Source: a bacterium (GTDB lineage: Bacteria > Planctomycetota > UBA1135 > UBA2386). From it: 64,000 nucleotides of DNA. Location of the stretch: contig JAUILN010000013.1 in NCBI GenBank assembly GCA_030432695.1, positions 248,001 to 312,000 on the forward strand. Direction: 5' to 3'. Position numbers and translations under genes: made by a program. The notes below the pieces were generated by a model that ran no database searches, was not told the origin of the DNA, and was given only the letters and a program-made list of their open reading frames with translations. Positions within the stretch are counted from its first letter, which is position 1, and each line of letters starts with the position of its first letter. Shown one piece after another: positions 16,277 through 24,906 of this stretch.

Positions 16277-19008
16277 TCAGTCGGCCCGGAGGACCGTTCG
16301 GCCGATCTGCAACTGCAGTGCGATCTGCCGTTCGCGGGGGGTGAGCGATCGGTCGGCTTCGAGTCCGGCCGCGGCGGCGTTCGGACCGTCAGGCAGTGCG
16401 TCCAAGCGTGCCTGGAGCCGCTCCGCGATCCGCAGATACTCGTCCCGACGCGCCGCGAGCTGCGCGAGCGGTCGAGCGTCCCAGCGACGGACCGTGTAGT
16501 CGCCCGAGCTGGAGAACATCGTCTGGCCGTCCGGTGTGGCGACGACGCTGGTGACCGTGTCGCGATGGCCGCGGAGGTCGAGGACCTCCTGCCAGGTGCG
16601 CAGATCCCAGAGCCGGATGGTCCGGTCGTCGGAGCCGCTGATCAAACGGTCCTGTCCCGGGAGCGTGGCGAGGCACTCGATGTCCGCGGTGTGGCCGCGC
16701 AGGGTCGCGAGCATCCGCCCCGAGTCCACGTCGAGCACGTGGATCTCGCCTTCGCGGGTCGCGACGGCCAGCCGCTGGCCGTCCTCGAGGAACTGCATCC
16801 GCTTGCAGCTCGGGAGGCTCCATTGCTGCAGCAGTTCGTTGCTGTCGAGATCGATGACCCGCACCGTCGCCGGGGCGCGCTTGAGGCTGACGGCGGCGCG
16901 GCGGGCGACTTCGGAGACCGAGATCTGCCACAACGCGCGATTACACGCACGGATCAGGGCGAGTTCGACGTCGTCGCGCAGATCGAGAGCTCCGTCAGGT
17001 GGCTTCGCGGGATGCTGTGTGGCTGCCGGCAGTGACCGGAAGACGGATCCCGTGATGTCCGGACCGACGCGGACGCGACCGGACAGCAGATCGACGAGGA
17101 AGGAGTTGCCCGATTCGGGAATCACAACGAGCTGCACGCCATCAGGCAGAAACCCGACTTGCCGCCACTTGCTCCGCTCGTAGGGCATGCGCCACGCGGC
17201 GATCTGCACGCCCGAACGAGTGTCCCACAGCGTCACCGCGCCGCTCGTGTCGAGTGCCGCGAGGATTGCGGTGTCCGGGCTCAGGGCGAGGTCGGACACG
17301 AAGCAGTCGCTACGCCAGACCAGCCGGCCATCGATGCGATCGGGCGGCAGCCAGGCCTTCCGTTCGGTTGCGCCGGCGGAGAACACGCGCTCGCCGGCCG
17401 GGTCGATCGCGACAGCCAGGATCGGTTCGCGATGGCCGATGCGGGTGCCGAGCGGCGCACCGTTCGCCAGGTCCCAGAACCGTAGGACGCGGTCCTGGCC
17501 ACCACTGACGACGCCTCGGTCGTCACGAGCAGCTCGTCCCGTCCTTCGAGGCCGGCGAACGACGTCACGCCATCCAACCCGAAGCCGGAGCGCTTCGTCA
17601 GGCCGTCGGTACTCCGGCTGTCGAGGCGCAGCCAGTGGTCACTGCGACCGCGTCTGACCACGTGGAGGACGTTGCCTCCGTCGGAGAACCACATCTGAGC
17701 GCGACCCCAGGCGCGGTCGGTCGCCGCGTCCTCGATGTCGATCGGTTGCTCCGCTGAGCTGAGGCTCTCGTCGAGCGAGGCCTGGAGGTGGCGCCACTCC
17801 CAGCCACGCAGCGCGACGGGTGCCCGAACGAGATGGGCTTCGGCAACGCCCGAGTCGTCTTCGCGGAGCGCGGCGGCCGCCGCGAACAGGCTGCCCCGGT
17901 AGTTGGCCCGCAGGCTCTCCTCGAGTGCGTTCCGCTGCTCCAGCGCGAACCAGGAGATGCCGACCAGGCCGAGGAGCAGCGCTGCGAAGGCCGCGGCGAT
18001 TCCGCCTGCCGCGGTAGGGTTGCGGCGGGCGATCTTTCCGACACGCCGGAACCAGCCCGGTGGGCGCGCCCGGATCGGCCGGTGCTGGAGATGCCTCCGG
18101 AGGTCGGCGGCGAACTCCGCGGCGGTCGGGTATCTGTTGGACGGCTCCTTCTCGAGGGCCTTGTGGATGATCGTCTCGACGTCGCCGCGGAGGCGTGCGT
18201 CGAGGGTGCCCAGCCGCGGCGCCTCCTCCTCGCAGATGATCCGCGCCGCCTCCGCGATGCTGTGCTGGTGCACGCGGTTCGGCGGCGCGCCGTTCAGGAG
18301 CTCGTAGCCCAGGACGCCGAGCGCGTAGATGTCGCATCGGCGGTCGACGTCTCCCGACCCGCCCCTGACCTGCTCGGGACTCATGTAGGCCAGCGTGCCC
18401 ACCAGCCGGCCGCGTTCCCGGTCGAGCGTGAGGATGCGCATGTCCGGGTCGGTGACCGCGGCGACCCCGAAGTCGAGCACCTTCGGGTGGCCCGCGCCGG
18501 GCGCGCGGTGGCCGCAGGGCGGTGACTCCTTGCAGTGCGGAGCGCGACGTGGTTCCCGGGATCCGTCGTGGTCCGGTGAGGTGCCGACCAGGATGTTGCC
18601 GGGCTTGAGATCGCGGTGCACGACGCCTCGCTCGTGGGCGTGGTGGACCGCGTCGCACACCCGCGCGATCAGGTCCAGCCGACAGCGAGGACACACGCGT
18701 GCCTGGTCGGCGAACTCGCGCAGCGGCAGGCCGTCGACGAACTCCATCGCGAAGTAGCGCTGTCGTCCGCCCCGCCAGTCGGCGATGCCGGATTCGTGGA
18801 TGCTGGCGATGCCGGGGTGCTGCAGCCGGCCGAGCACGTGGGCTTCGCGCTCCAGCCGCTTGCTGGTCGACCCGGCGTCGAGCCCGAGGGCTTTCACGCC
18901 GTTCCCCGGACTGGTGCCGACCCGTCGAGATGTTCTCGCGTGGTGTGCACCGGTCTTCTCGACGACTTCGACGAACGAGTTCCCATCATGCAATCCGAAT
19001 CGATCCAT
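16277..19008 (-). pseudogene. degraded Ser/Thr kinase with WD40 domain (frameshifted, no glycine loop)
   Basis: Two overlapping frames together make one kinase. The upstream frame (to 17281) has EMEFVDGLPLREFA-like hinge, HRDLKPGN (131-138), DFG (179-181), SPEQVRGG and a membrane segment (AAGGIAAAFAALLLGLVGISWF). The downstream frame (16277 onwards) carries WD40 repeats (LISGSDDRTIRLWDLRTW, MFSSSGDYTVRRWDAR). Reading moves from one to the other near 17515-17530, where one base is missing: the second frame can be followed back to GGQDRVLRFWDL just after the break. Before VKALGLDAG at residues 38-46 there is no recognisable glycine-rich loop, and the coding frame runs into the divergent gene at 18988. 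Both defects point to a decayed gene, although a sequencing error could explain the frameshift alone. No sigma factor is adjacent. Confidence 0.75.
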
Positions 19009-20624
19009 GTCCGATCCATCCGACGACCCTTCCGAGGCCTGAGTGCCGTGGTGGTGACATTCAGCCTCTGCTCATCGATGTCGGCACAGGACGTGACCGT
19101 GGACGCCGTGGGGCGGGGGACCGTCGATGGGAACGGCATCCACCAGGGCTCCTACACGACCAGCGGACTCACGAACGGCTATGTCGTCGGTCGTCTGGCG
19201 ATGTCCGTTCCAGAGACGCGCCAGCGGTCGTTCTTCGTCTTCGACCTGCCGTCTGCACCCGTGGGTCGGCAAGTGGCTTCAGCGAGGCTTCGGCTGTTCG
19301 TTCCGAACTTCGCGACTGCTGTCCAGGGAGGGCCCAGCGAGGTGTTCCTTCATGATGTCGACGGACCGGTGTCGGGCTTGGAGAACGCCACGGCAGCTTT
19401 CGACGATCTGGGGGATGACGCCCCGTTCGGTTCGAGGATCTACTCCGACAGCGACGAGGGGACTTTCACCGAGGTGGCCCTGAACGCGGGCGGACTGGCA
19501 GCGCTCAATGCAGCGATCGGTGGTCAGTTCGCTCTGAGCATGCGACACCAGAACGAGGACATGGATGACCAGAACTACTACGTCTTTGCTGGTTCCGGAA
19601 CGTTGAACAACACCCAGGACGGCAACTCCCAGCTCCTGATCGACTGGTCCGATCCGCCCGCCACCGCCTTCGAGCAGTTGCTCGCCGGGGCCAACGACCT
19701 CTCAGGCCAGGCGTTCACCTTCACGCCGAACGGTGCCGACGGCTACGACATCACCGCCGCGGGCGCGTTCGACAACGGCTTCTCGAACGCGGTGGCGTTC
19801 GGCGACGACGACCTGCAGGGCGGCTTCCCGCTCGGCTTCTCGATCCACGTGCCGGGGGCGGGCGCGGTGTCGAGGATGCAGATCAGCAGCAACGGCTGGG
19901 TGGCACCCGACCACCTGTTCGTCGACAGCGACTTCAGCGAGTCGACGGCGACTTCAGCGAGTCGACGGCGGAGATGGAGGGTCAGGGGGCACGCATCGCG
20001 ATGCTCTGGGACGACCTGAGCCCGAACGCCGGGGGTGCGGTCTACGTGGACAGCTCGCCGACGCAGTGGATGGTGACCTTCGATCAGGTGCCGCAGTTCA
20101 ACACCGGCGACTCGAACACCTTCCAGGTGCAGATCCGTCCCGACGGTTCGTTCACGCTGGCCTACGGCACCGTGGCAGCCGAATGCATCGCCGGCGTCTC
20201 GTTCGGCAACGACCGCCCGGCGCAGCAGATCGATCTGACCGCCGACCTGCCGCTGTCGACGTGGAGCGCCATCCCGGCGACCTACACGCTCAGCGCCAGC
20301 CCGGCGCTCGGCACGACGGTCGACTTCCAGTTGAACGACCTGCCGGCGAACGCGTCCGTCGCCTCGGTGTTCATCGGCGTCAACCAGCTCGAGAACGACC
20401 TGGCGGTGATCGGTATGCCGACCTGCTTTCAGTACACCGAGACCGCGCTGTGGATCGACTGTCCCGCGCCGATGGCCGGCTCGTCGACCCTGACGCTGGC
20501 GCTGCCGAACGACCCGGCGCTGCTTGGTGCGCGCTTCGTGACCCAGGGCGCCGCGGTCGCGCTGGGGATCAACGCGCTCGGCGTGGTCAGCTCGAACGCG
20601 ATCCAGGTCAACCTCGGTCGCTGA
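18988..20624 (+). pseudogene. secreted multi-domain protein broken by a 20-bp tandem duplication
   Basis: The intact parent would be a secreted protein of about 538 residues. The signal peptide is LSAVVVTFSLCSSMSAQ. An N-terminal DNRLRE-like jelly roll follows (RSFFVFDLPSAPVGRQVASARLRLF, QLLIDW). Next is a middle module (MQISSNGWVAPDHLF, then IAMLWDDLSPNAGGAVYVDSS and WMVTFDQVPQF), reminiscent of nidogen-like domains. The C-terminal beta-rich tail is TLALPNDPALLGARFVTQG, then ALGINALGVVSSNAIQVNL. The frame changes at 19928-19970, where a 20-nt unit is exactly doubled; deleting one copy restores the reading VDSDFSESTAEMEGQG. As given, the first frame stops at 20019. Start ATG 18988 lies inside the region overlapping the divergent kinase pseudogene. 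Could be a real mutation, phase variation or an assembly error. Confidence 0.8.
19928..19970 (+). repeat. exact 20-bp direct tandem duplication causing a frameshift
   Basis: The 20-nt unit beginning GCGACTTCAGCG occupies 19928-19947 and again 19948-19967, followed by GCG (19968-19970) matching the start of a third copy. Twenty is not a multiple of three, so the second copy shifts the reading frame of the host gene; collapsing the repeat to one copy restores it. Confidence 0.95.
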
Positions 20625-20683
20625 CGCGAGCCCGTCTGCGCGCGGTCCCGGTCCTCGGCCGGCCTGAGTGGCCCGACTGCCGG

Positions 20684-21265
20684 TCAGTCGAAGACCTCCG
20701 GGACCGTGCCCCGCCACCACGGACCGATGAGGTGTTCGAACGCCGGGCCGTCGCGGCCGAGTGGTCGGGGACGCGACTCGCTCCACGCGAAGCAGGCGCC
20801 GTCTCGCGCGAGGAAGCCGGGGAGGGCGAACACCACGGTCGTGGGGTCCCGTCGCAGGAAGGCGTCGTGTGAGACCCAGCTGACCCGCTCGCCGGGTGCG
20901 AAGCGCCACTCGGCATACTCACCGGCCCGGACCTTCTCGACGAGGAGCAGCCAGTCCGACCTGTGCTGCGCGACGTAGGACAGGTCCGCGAAGTAGCCCC
21001 ACACCGGTGGCAGACTCAGGACGATCCACAGCGCGAACCCGGCGGTGGCGACCCACAGGTCGGAGGGGCCGCTTCGGGAGCGCTTCCGCAGCGCGATGCG
21101 CAGCGAGCCGACGAGCGCGGTCGTCCAGGCCGACGCGAACAACAGGAACGTGGCCACGGCGGGGAGTCCGTAGCAGCCGACGACCAGGACGAGAGCCAGC
21201 AGCGCGGCGGTGCCGATCACGAGGAGGTTGCGCCGCAGGTTGGGGCATCGTGCGCGCTTGGTCAT
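20684..21265 (-). CDS. small membrane protein of unknown function
   Basis: A 193-residue protein with a basic N-terminus (MTKRARCPNLRRN) and three hydrophobic segments: LLVIGTAALLALVLVVGCYG, PAVATFLLFASAWTTALVGS and LWVATAGFALWIVLSLPPVW. The C-terminal 90 residues are soluble (VAQHRSDWLLLVEKVRAGEY onward) and rich in Trp and Arg. I do not recognise the family. It is divergent from the kinase at 21398, with 132 nt between them, so it may share regulation with that kinase/sigma operon, but nothing in the sequence shows this directly. Confidence 0.7.
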   Translation of the reverse strand: MTKRARCPNLRRNLLVIGTAALLALVLVVGCYGLPAVATFLLFASAWTTALVGSLRIALRKRSRSGPSDLWVATAGFALWIVLSLPPVWGYFADLSYVAQHRSDWLLLVEKVRAGEYAEWRFAPGERVSWVSHDAFLRRDPTTVVFALPGFLARDGACFAWSESRPRPLGRDGPAFEHLIGPWWRGTVPEVFD

Positions 21266-21397
21266 CGTCTGCCTCGCTCGGTGGTCCGACCGGTCCGGCG
21301 CCCGACTTGCTCCGGCGCCCGACTTCCTCCGGGGAGCGTAGCCCGAGGACGGATCTGCTGCCCAGGATCCCTGCCGCCACGGCATGATCCGCAAGCC

Positions 21398-24316
21398 ATG
21401 CCCACCACCTCCGAGCCGGACCGTCTCGCCGAGGCCCTCGAGGCGTTCCTCGCGCGTCCTTCCGACGCGGGCGCCGACCCGACCGCCGCCAGCCGGGAGT
21501 TCCTGCAGCGCAACGAGCGGTTGCGCGACCTGCTCGGCCCGATGCTCGAGCGCGACGAGGGGCCTGCTGCGCCGGCGCCGTCGTCGAACCCCAAGCCGGG
21601 GCACGTGCTGGGGCGCTACCGGTTGCTGGAGGAACTCGGCCGCGGCGGCATGGGCGTCGTGTTCGACGCCTTGGAGCTCGGCACGTCGCGCCACGTCGCG
21701 GTGAAGGTGCTGCCGGCGCTGCGCGCGCGCAGTCCGCGCGCGGTCGAACGGTTCCGCCGCGAGGCGCAGGCGATCGGTAGCCTGCGGCATCGGGGCATCG
21801 TCGAGGTCCTCGATGCCGGCCAGGACGCCGGCGTGCATTGGATCGCGATGGAGCGCGTCGACGGGCGCTCGCTGCGCGACGCCTGGCTGGACGTGCTCGC
21901 CGCGTGCGATGGCGATGCGACCGCGGTGCCGCAGGGCGCGGGGCTCGGGCTGGCGGACAGCGGCGCGTACTGGCGCGAGGTCTGTCTGCTCGGCATCCAG
22001 GTCGCCGACGCGCTGGCGCACGCCCACGCCGCCGGGATCCTGCACCGCGACGTGAAGCCGCAGAACGTGCTGATCGACCTCGCGGGTCGCGCGCGGCTGG
22101 TCGACTTCGGTCTCGCGCTCGCGCCGGAGGCCGAGCCCTTGACGCTCACCGGCGACTTCGCGGGCACGCCGCACTACGCGAGTCCCGAGCGGCTGGCCGG
22201 CACGCGGCAGGGCGTCGACGGGCGCAGCGACGTGTTCTCGCTCGGCGTGGTGCTCTACGAACTCCTGGCGATGCGGCGGCCGTTCGACGGCGACACGCCG
22301 GCGGCGGTGCTCGACGCGGTCCGCGCCCAGCCGCCGCGGTCGTTGCGCGCGGTGTTGCCTGGACTGCCGCGCGACCTGGCGGTGGCGATCGACCTCGCGC
22401 TCGACCCCGATCCCGCGCGGCGTCCCGATGCGGTGACCTTCCGGCAGGCGCTCGAGGCAGTGCTGAACGGTTCGCGCGGGTCGCTGCGCCCCTTGTCGGT
22501 TCCGGTGCGCACCGGGCGCTGGCTGCACCGCCACCGCGTGGCGGTCCTCGCGGGGTCGCTGCTCGCGGTCGGACTCCTCGGCACGCCGATCGGCCTCGCA
22601 CTGCACTACCACCGGACCAGCGTGGCGGTCGCCGCCGAACAACGGGTGACCGAGGCCAACTACCTGCGGGCGCGGCAGGCGATCGACACCCTGCTGCGGC
22701 GGGTCGCGGCCTACGGGCTGAGCGATGCGCCCGGCATGCAGGAACTCCGGGCCAGCCTGTTCCGCGATGCACGGCAGTTGTTCGTCGAACTCCGCGCCGG
22801 TCGTGAGGACGACGTGCTGCTCGCGTTCCAGGCCGCCGAAGCCGCGGGGGGGATCGCTGCCGCAGAGCTGGAGCTCGGTCGCAGCGAGGCGTCACTGCCG
22901 TGGTTCGACGTGGCGCTCGGCGAACTGCAGGCGCTGGCGGCGGGCGGCGGGCTGGGGGAGCTGCGGCTACGCACGGAGCTGGCGATCGGGATCCATCGGG
23001 CCGACCGCGGGCGGGCCCGTTCCCTCGCCCGCGGCGATCTGGTTGCGGCGCGCGACGACCAGGAAGGCGCGCGGCGCCGCCTGGATGCGCTGCTCGACGA
23101 TGCCTCGCTGACCGGCACCGAAGTCCAGCGCGTGCAGATCGAGCTGGCGCGCATCGAGACCTCCCTCGGCCTGTTGCTGCGCGAGCAGGAGCCGGAGACC
23201 GCTCTGGAACAGCTCGGGGTTGCCCGTGAGCGTTGGGCTTCGCTGGGCGATGCGGTCACCGCTGACGCCGTCTCGGCGCGCGAGTATGCGCAGACCGAGC
23301 TGGTGTACGGCGGCCTGATGGCGTCGCTGGGTCGGGAGGCGGAGACCGCCTACGCGTTGCGCCACGCGCATGCCCTGCTCGACCGCGCCGAGGAACTCGG
23401 CGAGCGCGTCTCGGGGCGGGTGCGGCTGCTGCGCGCCTCGGTGTTCACCGGCGAGTCGATGCTGCACGGCATGCGGGGCGAGACGGAAGCAGCGCAGGAA
23501 GACATCGCCCGGGCCCGGGAGATCGTCGAGGACCTGGTCGCGTTCGATCCGACCGCGCTCGCGCCGCGGCGGCTCCGGGCGGACCTCGACGTGCGGTCGA
23601 GCGAGCGGCTGCTGACCCTGGGCCGGACCCAGGAGGCGTCGGAACGGGCCGAGGCGGCGCTACGCGACGTCGAGGTCATCCTCGACCACCACCCCGGCGA
23701 CCTGGAGGTCCGGCGCACCGCGTTGCGCGCCGTGCTCGCGGCCCACCTGACGCTGCAGTCGTCTCGGCCTGCGGCGGCTGGGCGGCTCGAAGACCTGTTC
23801 GCGCGCGGTCGAGTTCTCCACGCGGCGCTGTCGACGCAGGGACTCGCGACCGCGCTCGACGACGCGTCCGTCGGCGGGCTGCTGTCCAACCACGCCCGTT
23901 GGTTGATGGCGCTGGCCCCGGAGCGCGACCAGCCGCGGGCCCACGTGCTGGTGCGCGAGGCGATCGGGCTGCTCGAGAGCGCGCATCGGGCGATGCCCGG
24001 TCATGGCGCACCGCGCCGGTCGCTGTGGGTCTCCTACCGGATCTGCGCGGCCTTGGCGATGGCGAGCAGGGATCGTGACGAGGCCCGTCGTTGTCTGGCG
24101 CAGGGCGTCGAACTCGCCGCCGATGCGGAGGAGTGTCTGCAGACCATCGAGACCCTGCTGCGGATCGGCGAGCCGGCGCGCGGCCTCGAGGCCGTGATCG
24201 ACTGGTTCGACCGGGGGCTGATTCCGCGCGAATCGTTGCGGTCCGATTCCCGGCTGGATCCACTCCGCGACGAACCGACGTTCCCCGATCCGGATCGTCG
24301 CGAGGAGGACCGATGA
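21398..24316 (+). CDS. Ser/Thr protein kinase with transmembrane segment and helical C-terminus
   Basis: A 972-residue kinase. A short N-terminal leader (FLARPSDAG...REFLQRNERLRDLLGPML) precedes the kinase domain: GRGGMGVV (81-88), Lys103, HRDVKPQN (216-223), DFG (236-238) and the SPERLAG activation end, all intact. The hydrophobic segment VAVLAGSLLAVGLLGTPIGL lies at about 381-400. The 570-residue C-terminal part is helical and Glu/Arg/Leu-rich with TPR-like spacing (ELELGRSEASLPWFDVALGE, LRHAHALLDRAEELGERV), unlike the WD40 kinases nearby. The ATG at 21398 is the first that precedes the leader. Its stop overlaps the sigma gene as ATGA. The kinase precedes the sigma factor here, the reverse of the pair at 6540-11137. 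Target unknown; control of the partner sigma factor is an inference. Confidence 0.87.
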   Translation: MPTTSEPDRLAEALEAFLARPSDAGADPTAASREFLQRNERLRDLLGPMLERDEGPAAPAPSSNPKPGHVLGRYRLLEELGRGGMGVVFDALELGTSRHVAVKVLPALRARSPRAVERFRREAQAIGSLRHRGIVEVLDAGQDAGVHWIAMERVDGRSLRDAWLDVLAACDGDATAVPQGAGLGLADSGAYWREVCLLGIQVADALAHAHAAGILHRDVKPQNVLIDLAGRARLVDFGLALAPEAEPLTLTGDFAGTPHYASPERLAGTRQGVDGRSDVFSLGVVLYELLAMRRPFDGDTPAAVLDAVRAQPPRSLRAVLPGLPRDLAVAIDLALDPDPARRPDAVTFRQALEAVLNGSRGSLRPLSVPVRTGRWLHRHRVAVLAGSLLAVGLLGTPIGLALHYHRTSVAVAAEQRVTEANYLRARQAIDTLLRRVAAYGLSDAPGMQELRASLFRDARQLFVELRAGREDDVLLAFQAAEAAGGIAAAELELGRSEASLPWFDVALGELQALAAGGGLGELRLRTELAIGIHRADRGRARSLARGDLVAARDDQEGARRRLDALLDDASLTGTEVQRVQIELARIETSLGLLLREQEPETALEQLGVARERWASLGDAVTADAVSAREYAQTELVYGGLMASLGREAETAYALRHAHALLDRAEELGERVSGRVRLLRASVFTGESMLHGMRGETEAAQEDIARAREIVEDLVAFDPTALAPRRLRADLDVRSSERLLTLGRTQEASERAEAALRDVEVILDHHPGDLEVRRTALRAVLAAHLTLQSSRPAAAGRLEDLFARGRVLHAALSTQGLATALDDASVGGLLSNHARWLMALAPERDQPRAHVLVREAIGLLESAHRAMPGHGAPRRSLWVSYRICAALAMASRDRDEARRCLAQGVELAADAEECLQTIETLLRIGEPARGLEAVIDWFDRGLIPRESLRSDSRLDPLRDEPTFPDPDRREEDR

Positions 24317-24897
24317 ACGACCTGCTGCTGGCTCGCGCGCGCGCCGGGGATCCGGTCGCGGTCGAACAACTGGTCCGTGGCCAGCTCGACTGGCTGCGCT
24401 CGAAGGTGCGACGGCGCCTCGACCGCGGCCTGCGTGCCGACTGCGAGAGCCTCGACGTGGTCCAGGACGCGGTTCTGCAGCTCCTGCAGAGCAACGCGCT
24501 GCGCACCCTGCGCGACGAGGAACACCTGCGGGCCCTGCTGCAGCGGATCGTCGGTGGCGATCTGATCGACATGCGGCGCCGTCGGTCGAGTCGGCAGCTC
24601 GACTACCACGCGGTGGTAGCCGGCCAACGAACCGTCAGCCGGCCGAGCGAGCACGCGCTGCGCGCCGAACGGCGGGTGTTGTTGCAGCGCGCGCTGGCCC
24701 GCCTCTCGGCCGCCGACCGGGAGGTCCTCGAACTGCGGGTCTGGGAACAGCTCGCGTTTCGCGACATCGGCGAGCGGCTGGGCTGCACCGAGGACAGCGC
24801 ACGGATGCGCTGCCATCGCGCGCTGGCGCGGCTCGCCGACGCGGCCGAGGCGCTGGTGCTGGAGACCCGCGCGTCGACCGATGGCGCCACCGCGTGA
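24313..24897 (+). CDS. ECF-type RNA polymerase sigma factor
   Basis: A 194-residue sigma-70 family factor. It starts LLLARARAGDPVAVEQLVRGQL, then has a region 2-like part (LRADCESLDVVQDAVLQLLQ, with the D..QD...Q pattern) and a region 4-like helix-turn-helix (LSAADREVLELRVWEQLAF, then RDIGERLGCTEDSARMRCHRALARL). The ATG at 24313 has a strong GAGGAGG (24302-24308), 4 nt away, and overlaps the kinase stop as ATGA. It differs clearly from the sigma factor at 10577 (region 4 carries L.E.LAF.DIGERLG rather than LSATETGNVLGI), so the two pairs are not recent duplicates. Presumably its activity or level is tied to the coupled kinase. Confidence 0.88.
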   Translation: MNDLLLARARAGDPVAVEQLVRGQLDWLRSKVRRRLDRGLRADCESLDVVQDAVLQLLQSNALRTLRDEEHLRALLQRIVGGDLIDMRRRRSSRQLDYHAVVAGQRTVSRPSEHALRAERRVLLQRALARLSAADREVLELRVWEQLAFRDIGERLGCTEDSARMRCHRALARLADAAEALVLETRASTDGATA

Positions 24898-24906
24898 CGC
24901 GGGGTC

